Assembly: GCA_964655115.1 (NCBI GenBank)
Contig: CAZZKM010000021.1
Coordinates: 1-18,178 of the forward strand
Length of the DNA: 18,178 bases
Reading direction: 5' to 3'
From: ATZT02 sp964655115
Lineage (GTDB): Bacteria > Actinomycetota > Actinomycetes > S36-B12 > UBA5976
Shown here: piece after piece, positions 14,635-18,178 of the stretch
How the letters are laid out: every line of letters starts with the position of its first letter
Position numbering within the stretch: the first letter of the stretch is position 1
The notes under the pieces: generated by a model
The model's input: only the letters and a program-made list of their open reading frames with translations
The model's database searches: none
What the model was told of the DNA's origin: nothing
Made by a program: the position numbers and the translations under genes

Positions 14635-15824
14635 TTTGTTAAATATTTTGTAATTAAATCTAAAGTCATATTAACTCCATTATCTTGTTTCATTAGATTA
14701 GCAATATTTTTAACATTATCTTGGTATTTAGTGGTTTCAATTATTCTTTTCATAACATTATCTTTTGTAAATTTTCTTAAAGGTAAAGCTTTTGGACCAA
14801 GATTTAATCTATTTAATCTATCTGCCCACCATGGTTGATCCACAATAAATGGAACAATTATTGAAACAGTTCCTGCTCTTAGTGCAGCATGAACCGTGCC
14901 CACACCGCCATGGTGCATGATTGCTTTAACTTTGGGAAATACTTTTGCATGTGAAATTCCAGTTACAAAGCGAATTGATTGATCATCTTTATATTGATCA
15001 GGAAGTTCTAATCCACCCCAACCTCTATTTATGATTAATTGCAAATCTAATTCTTTACATGCTTCAATAATTGTTCGAGCAAGTTTCTCAGGATTTTTCT
15101 TTTTCATGGAACCAAATCCTGCATAAATTGTGTCTTTTCTGTCTATAAATTCAGTTATTTCAGGACTTAACTCTTCAATCCTTTCTTGATACCAAGGACC
15201 TACTACGTATGAGTTTGCTGGCCAATCATGTGGTCTTTTCAACAACGCTGGGCTAACTAATGAAATTGCTAAATCATGTTGTGATTTTTTTACCTTTAAC
15301 TTTTTTGATAATTTATAGGTTTCTAAAAAGAATAGTTTTTCTGCTAATTCAATGCCTTTATAAGTTAATTTATTCAAAACTTTTAAATCTGAAGTCCAAA
15401 GTCCTGCTGAAGCAAATTCTTTAGTAGGAGATAAAACTGGAATTATTTCAACTAACACACTTAAAGCCTTAACATATTTTGCTGCAATTGGAGCAGTTAA
15501 TGCTGTGGGATGATATAAAACTACATCAGGTTTAATTTCAATTATTTGATTTGCGATGACATCTAAAATTTTTACTAACATTGGTCTTACATTAGGTAAA
15601 AAATCTAAAGCATTTTTAATGTAAGAAACTCCATTAGAATCTACAAATTGTTTTATTGTTCCAGGAAGACTTAAAACCTTAAAATCAGCTGTTTTTGCTT
15701 CGTCTACAAATTCTTCTGTCACCGCTAAATAAACTTCATGACCTAATTTAGATGCTGTTTTTGCAAACGCATAGAAAGGTTCAAAGTCACCTCTGCTACC
15801 AGTGGTGACCAAATATATTTTCAA
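14631..15824 (-). CDS. GT1/GT28-like glycosyltransferase (sterol/glycolipid glucosyltransferase type)
   Basis: A 397-aa GT-B enzyme. The N-terminus TTGSRGDFEPFYAFA (7-21) is the signature of sterol 3-beta-glucosyltransferase-like and GT28-N proteins. The C-terminal domain has AGFGSM (235-240), HHGGVGTVHAALRAGTVSII (from residue 304) and PFIVDQPWWADRL (to ~337), the nucleotide-sugar site. Relatives glycosylate sterols, hopanoid-like lipids, polyketides or sugars. Translation starts at TTG 15824, supported by AAGG six bases upstream. It lies 16 bases after the DedA gene and overlaps the CDF gene as ATGA. Neighbouring DedA suggests a lipid acceptor, by inference. It is clearly a different subfamily from the glycosyltransferase at 8745. 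Confidence 0.87.
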   Translation of the reverse strand: MKIYLVTTGSRGDFEPFYAFAKTASKLGHEVYLAVTEEFVDEAKTADFKVLSLPGTIKQFVDSNGVSYIKNALDFLPNVRPMLVKILDVIANQIIEIKPDVVLYHPTALTAPIAAKYVKALSVLVEIIPVLSPTKEFASAGLWTSDLKVLNKLTYKGIELAEKLFFLETYKLSKKLKVKKSQHDLAISLVSPALLKRPHDWPANSYVVGPWYQERIEELSPEITEFIDRKDTIYAGFGSMKKKNPEKLARTIIEACKELDLQLIINRGWGGLELPDQYKDDQSIRFVTGISHAKVFPKVKAIMHHGGVGTVHAALRAGTVSIIVPFIVDQPWWADRLNRLNLGPKALPLRKFTKDNVMKRIIETTKYQDNVKNIANLMKQDNGVNMTLDLITKYLTK

Positions 15825-15830
15825 AATCTA

Positions 15831-15834
15831 CCTT
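15831..15834 (-). promoter_or_regulatory. Ribosome-binding site supporting the TTG start at 15824
   Basis: AAGG on the minus strand is six bases before TTG 15824. The conserved GT N-terminus begins right after that codon and there is no ATG at the proper place, so TTG is the start. Confidence 0.55.
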
Positions 15835-15840
15835 AAAAAA

Positions 15841-16470
15841 TTAATTTACTAATTTATTTTTTCGATATTTATTTATTCCAACAATTATTTTTCTACCGAA
15901 ATAAATAACCGCAATAATTACTCCAGCATAAACTAAATAGTCCAGATATTTTGCGTACTTTTCTGCACTTGACCATCTATCTCCCAGATAAAAACCTAAA
16001 GAAATCCAAATTGTGTTCCAGAGTCCACTTCCTAAAGCTGTAAAAATAATGAATTTTGACATTTTCATATTTGTTAAACCTGCTGGAATACTTACTAAAC
16101 TTCTAATAAGTGGAATTAAACGTCCAAAAAATACAAGTTGTGCTCCATGTCTTTCAAACCAGGCAGCTGTCTTTTGTAAATCCTTTACATAAAGCCCGAC
16201 ATATTTTCCATATCTTCCAACTAAATTTTCTAATCTTTCTTCGGAGAATGCGTAACCCATGAAATATAAAAATAAAGCTCCGACTAACGATCCAATTGTT
16301 GTAGCAAGAAGTGCTGCTAAAAATACAAAATTTCCAATTGAAACATTGAAACCAGTTAAAAGAAGAATCAATTCAGATGGAATGGGTAGAATTACGACTT
16401 CGATTGCAATTAATAAACTTGCGCCTAATAGCCCAATTTGATCGATTAAATTGACGGCAAATTCAAACAT
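15841..16470 (-). CDS. DedA-family (VTT domain) membrane protein
   Basis: A 209-aa integral membrane protein. Conserved DedA elements are Glu24 and PIPSE (29-33) in the first re-entrant region, FFGRLIPLIRSLVSIPAG (114-131) with the essential-type Arg117 and Arg123, then MKMSKFIIFTALGSGLWNTI. Family members are lipid scramblases/flippases or proton-coupled transporters needed for envelope integrity (e.g. undecaprenyl-phosphate recycling by DedA relatives). It is first in the minus-strand cluster and is divergent from the Sua5 gene across only 39 bases. GAGG abuts the ATG with no spacer, so initiation may use a very short or leaderless message. The C-terminus is basic (KYRKNK). Confidence 0.9.
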   Translation of the reverse strand: MFEFAVNLIDQIGLLGASLLIAIEVVILPIPSELILLLTGFNVSIGNFVFLAALLATTIGSLVGALFLYFMGYAFSEERLENLVGRYGKYVGLYVKDLQKTAAWFERHGAQLVFFGRLIPLIRSLVSIPAGLTNMKMSKFIIFTALGSGLWNTIWISLGFYLGDRWSSAEKYAKYLDYLVYAGVIIAVIYFGRKIIVGINKYRKNKLVN

Positions 16471-16509
16471 CCTCTAAGCATACTTCACGTTCATCTAACA
16501 TTATGAAAT

Positions 16510-17436
16510 ATGAAAGATATCTTAAAAGCAGCAATGGCGCTTAAAAATGGTTATTTAGTTGCTTTCCCAACTGAAACTGTTTATGGACTTGGTGCAGATG
16601 CAACAAATCAGGATGCGGTTTCAAGAATTTTTTCGATTAAAAATAGACCAATAAATCACCCATTAATTCTTCATCTTGGCTCAATTAATGAAATTGAAAA
16701 TTGGGCAATTGAAATTCCTGATTACGCTTATAAATTAGCTAATAAATATTGGCCTGGACCAATGACCTTAATTCTAAAAAGAAGAAGTAACGTAAAAGAT
16801 TTTGTTACAGGTGGACAAGAAACTGTTGGAATAAGAATTCCTAATCATGAAATAGCTTTATCTTTATTGCAGGAATTTAAAAAAATTGGAAGTGGTGCAA
16901 TTGTGGCACCAAGTGCTAACAAATTTGGCAAAGTATCACCAACTTCATTTGAACATGTGAGTCAAGAACTTTTAAATGATTTAGATTCAAATGATTTCAT
17001 TCTTGATGGCGGTCAGTGTCAAATTGGTGTTGAATCAAGCATTATTGATTGCACAAAAAGTTTTCCAAAAGTCTTAAGGCCTGGAGCAATTTCTGAAGAA
17101 CAAATAACCGAAATAATTGAACTTGATTTAAGTTCTAAGCCAACTGATATTAGAGTTAGTGGATCATTTAAATCGCATTACGCACCCAATGCCAAAGTTT
17201 TGCTTGATCAAACTCCAGCACCTGGTGATGGATTTATAGCTTTAAAAAATATCCCAACGCCACAAGGTGCTATTCGGGTTGGAGAGCCTTTAAATATTGA
17301 AGAATTTGCAAAAAATTTATATTCAAATTTAAGAAGAGTTGACGAACTTGCGTTAGAAAAAGTAGTAGTGATCCAGCCACAAGGTTTAGGACTTGCAGTA
17401 GCAATTAGAGATCGACTTAAAAAAGCAAGTTCTTAA
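16510..17436 (+). CDS. Threonylcarbamoyl-AMP synthase, Sua5 type (YrdC plus Sua5 domains)
   Basis: A 308-aa enzyme that makes threonylcarbamoyl-AMP from threonine, bicarbonate and ATP, for the universal t6A37 tRNA modification. The YrdC domain has FPTETVYGLGAD (19-30), the Lys44/Arg46 pair in IKNRPINHPL, PSANKFGKVSPT (134-145) and GVESSIID (173-180), then LRPG (189-192). The linker SGSFKSHYAPNA (218-229) leads into the C-terminal Sua5 domain, which is shorter than in longer Sua5 proteins. Start ATG 16510 has no Shine-Dalgarno; ATG 16505 upstream is out of frame. It is likely monocistronic or leaderless, divergent from the DedA gene and convergent with the SOUL gene. Confidence 0.93.
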   Translation: MKDILKAAMALKNGYLVAFPTETVYGLGADATNQDAVSRIFSIKNRPINHPLILHLGSINEIENWAIEIPDYAYKLANKYWPGPMTLILKRRSNVKDFVTGGQETVGIRIPNHEIALSLLQEFKKIGSGAIVAPSANKFGKVSPTSFEHVSQELLNDLDSNDFILDGGQCQIGVESSIIDCTKSFPKVLRPGAISEEQITEIIELDLSSKPTDIRVSGSFKSHYAPNAKVLLDQTPAPGDGFIALKNIPTPQGAIRVGEPLNIEEFAKNLYSNLRRVDELALEKVVVIQPQGLGLAVAIRDRLKKASS

Positions 17437-17460
17437 ATAGTTTTGATATTTAATTAAGTT

Positions 17461-17970
17461 TTAACTTATATTGTAATTATTTAAACGAATTATTACTTCG
17501 TTATGTCGTAAAAATCCAGGTTTCCAAGGTGGATCAAACCTTGCTAATAAAACTTCACCTGAAGAATTTAAATGATATTTATTTACTAAATTTCTCAATT
17601 CTTTTTCTTTTTCATTTACTTTTTGCAAAGAAGCAAAGCCTTTAAAACGAAGAACTGCAGCAAAATACTCTTCAACTTCATGTAACAAAATATTTAAATT
17701 TGGTGATAGTGGCAAATCTGACAGACTCATTTTTTCTGGCATAACAAATGAAACCAACCAAGAATCGGCTTTAGTTTTTTGCTGTAAAACTGGAGCGGTC
17801 ATGGCAATATTATTTTGGGAAATATAGGTAACAAGAGGTCTAAACCCAAGATTAGTTGCACTTTCATAATCAGCATTAATTTCTACAGTAGCCATTGAAC
17901 ATTTTTGATATTTACGAATTTCCAAATTCTCTAAATTTCGAACAAGAACATATTTTTGTTGCTCAGTCAT
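17461..17970 (-). CDS. SOUL-family haem-binding protein
   Basis: A 169-aa soluble protein without signal peptide. Family marks are LEIRKYQ (16-22), FRPLVTYISQNNIAMTAPV (43-61, the characteristic aromatic-rich I-x-MTAPV segment), VSFVMP (73-78) and ARFDPPWKPGFLRHNEV (143-159, equivalent to the R-Y-x-PPW-P-x-FLR-NEV motif of SOUL proteins). Eukaryotic and some bacterial members bind haem or other tetrapyrroles; bacterial roles are poorly defined. The ribosome-binding site is poor (GAAG). The stop is 24 bases from the convergent Sua5 stop. A strong palindrome lies upstream in the divergent region shared with a peroxiredoxin gene, which would suit oxidative-stress or haem control, by inference. 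Confidence 0.88.
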   Translation of the reverse strand: MTEQQKYVLVRNLENLEIRKYQKCSMATVEINADYESATNLGFRPLVTYISQNNIAMTAPVLQQKTKADSWLVSFVMPEKMSLSDLPLSPNLNILLHEVEEYFAAVLRFKGFASLQKVNEKEKELRNLVNKYHLNSSGEVLLARFDPPWKPGFLRHNEVIIRLNNYNIS

Positions 17971-18109
17971 TTTCTTCGTTTCTATTGGAACTCTAAAGAT
18001 ATCTTAATCTTTAATTGATTTCATTTTTTAATCTTGCAAGAGCCGCTTTCGGTAGCAAATTCTGCTACCGAGGCCTTTGCTTTACGAGAAAAATGGTTTA
18101 AACTCCAGT
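17971..18109. promoter_or_regulatory. Divergent intergenic region (SOUL gene / peroxiredoxin gene)
   Basis: 139 bases with no gene seen. It holds poly-T/A-rich DNA at 18003-18035, a GC-richer structured element at 18036-18080, and a possible -10 box TTTAAA at 18097-18102 placed so that transcription would begin at or next to GTG 18110. Promoters for both flanking genes must lie here. Confidence 0.6.
18036..18080. repeat. Nested inverted repeat / stem-loop in the divergent region
   Basis: The inner part is perfect: TCGGTAGCA (18049-18057), 5-base loop, TGCTACCGA (18063-18071). The outer arms GCAAGAGCC (18036-18044) and GGCCTTTGC (18072-18080) pair with seven Watson-Crick pairs, one G-T and one mismatch, leaving GCTT unpaired on one side. 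Both flanking genes point away, so it cannot terminate either of them. It may be an operator for a dimeric regulator, a leader structure or a small RNA. Confidence 0.6.
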
Positions 18110-18178
18110 GTGACTAATATTCCTCAGAATTCGTTCTTAGACTTACCAGATAATCTCCCAGAACCAATAGATGATGGG
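18110..18178 (+). CDS. Probable peroxiredoxin, N-terminal fragment (runs off right edge)
   Basis: From GTG 18110 the frame stays open for 23 codons to the window end. The translation includes LDLPDNLPEPIDDG, the N-terminal pattern (LP-x-x-LP-x-P-x-DDG) common in a group of peroxiredoxin/AhpC-TSA-like proteins, before their catalytic domain. The conserved cysteines lie beyond the edge, so the call rests on the leader motif only. There is no Shine-Dalgarno; TTTAAA at 18097-18102 sits at -10 spacing to the GTG, so a leaderless mRNA is plausible. Divergent from the SOUL haem-binding gene. Confidence 0.5.
   Translation, partial: MTNIPQNSFLDLPDNLPEPIDDG

Noticed and set aside
17455..17468. TAAGTT-TT-AACTTA palindrome between the convergent Sua5 and SOUL genes, considered as a terminator
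   Set aside because: Only A/T-rich six-base arms with a two-base loop; too weak and expected by chance in this composition, though its position at a convergent junction is suitable.
18004..18024. Minus-strand six-codon mini-frame (MKSIKD) considered as a leader peptide of the SOUL gene
   Set aside because: No ribosome-binding site and trivial length in AT-rich DNA.
18036..18080. tRNA or actinobacterial 6C RNA
   Set aside because: No cloverleaf, no CCA/T-arm consensus, and no C-rich loops; it is a single nested stem.
1..18178. CRISPR array, insertion sequence, prophage or integrase
   Set aside because: No direct-repeat array, transposase, integrase or terminal inverted repeats were found on either strand.

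Overview
This 18.2 kb window is AT-rich (spot counts of several lines give about 20 to 38 % G+C, roughly one third overall). It is densely coded, with junctions of the ATGA type, frequent TTG/GTG starts and no intergenic stretch above about 142 bp. The lipobox LAAC-SSG on the solute-binding protein, the maltokinase-like kinase and the overall compactness suggest a streamlined aquatic low-GC actinobacterium (Nanopelagicales/acI-like or Actinomarinales-like). This is an inference from style and families; no rRNA or other phylogenetic marker is present. A run of exactly 100 N at 14274-14373 shows this is a scaffolded draft, probably a MAG or SAG.

Layout. (1) 4808 down to 1, minus strand: a tight six-gene operon. 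In transcription order it encodes a maltokinase/glucosamine-kinase-like phosphotransferase, a SIS-domain phosphosugar isomerase/deaminase-like protein, a small four-helix membrane protein, a flavin-containing monooxygenase, a short-chain dehydrogenase, and the N-terminus of a TspO/MBR protein that runs off the left edge. (2) 4951 to 12956, plus strand: an eight-gene operon. It holds a complete polyamine-type ABC importer (lipoprotein, two permeases, ATPase), a GT1-like glycosyltransferase, a gamma-aminobutyraldehyde-dehydrogenase-type ALDH, a BenE-family permease and a small helix-hairpin-helix protein. (3) 16470 down to 12945, minus strand: DedA-family membrane protein, a second, unrelated GT1-like glycosyltransferase, a CDF-like cation transporter interrupted by the N gap, and an aldonolactone-oxidase-type flavoprotein. 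(4) 16510 to 17436, plus strand: threonylcarbamoyl-AMP synthase (Sua5 type). (5) 17970 down to 17461, minus strand: SOUL-family haem-binding protein. (6) 18110 to the right edge, plus strand: the first 23 codons of a probable peroxiredoxin, possibly leaderless.

How the genes may work together. The importer plus aldehyde dehydrogenase resembles the E. coli ydcSTUV-ydcW arrangement: uptake of putrescine-like amines and oxidation of 4-aminobutanal to GABA. The amine-to-aldehyde step and GABA transaminase are not in the window, and the glycosyltransferase, BenE permease and HhH protein are unexplained passengers. The kinase plus SIS pair would fit amino-sugar phosphorylation followed by isomerisation/deamination, but it is coupled to redox enzymes and TspO, a combination I do not recognise as a described pathway.

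Two non-coding signals stand out in this AT-rich DNA. One is a perfect 10-bp GC-rich hairpin inside the first codons of the permease gene just after the binding-protein gene. The other is a 9-5-9 palindrome nested in a longer imperfect stem between the divergent SOUL and peroxiredoxin genes.
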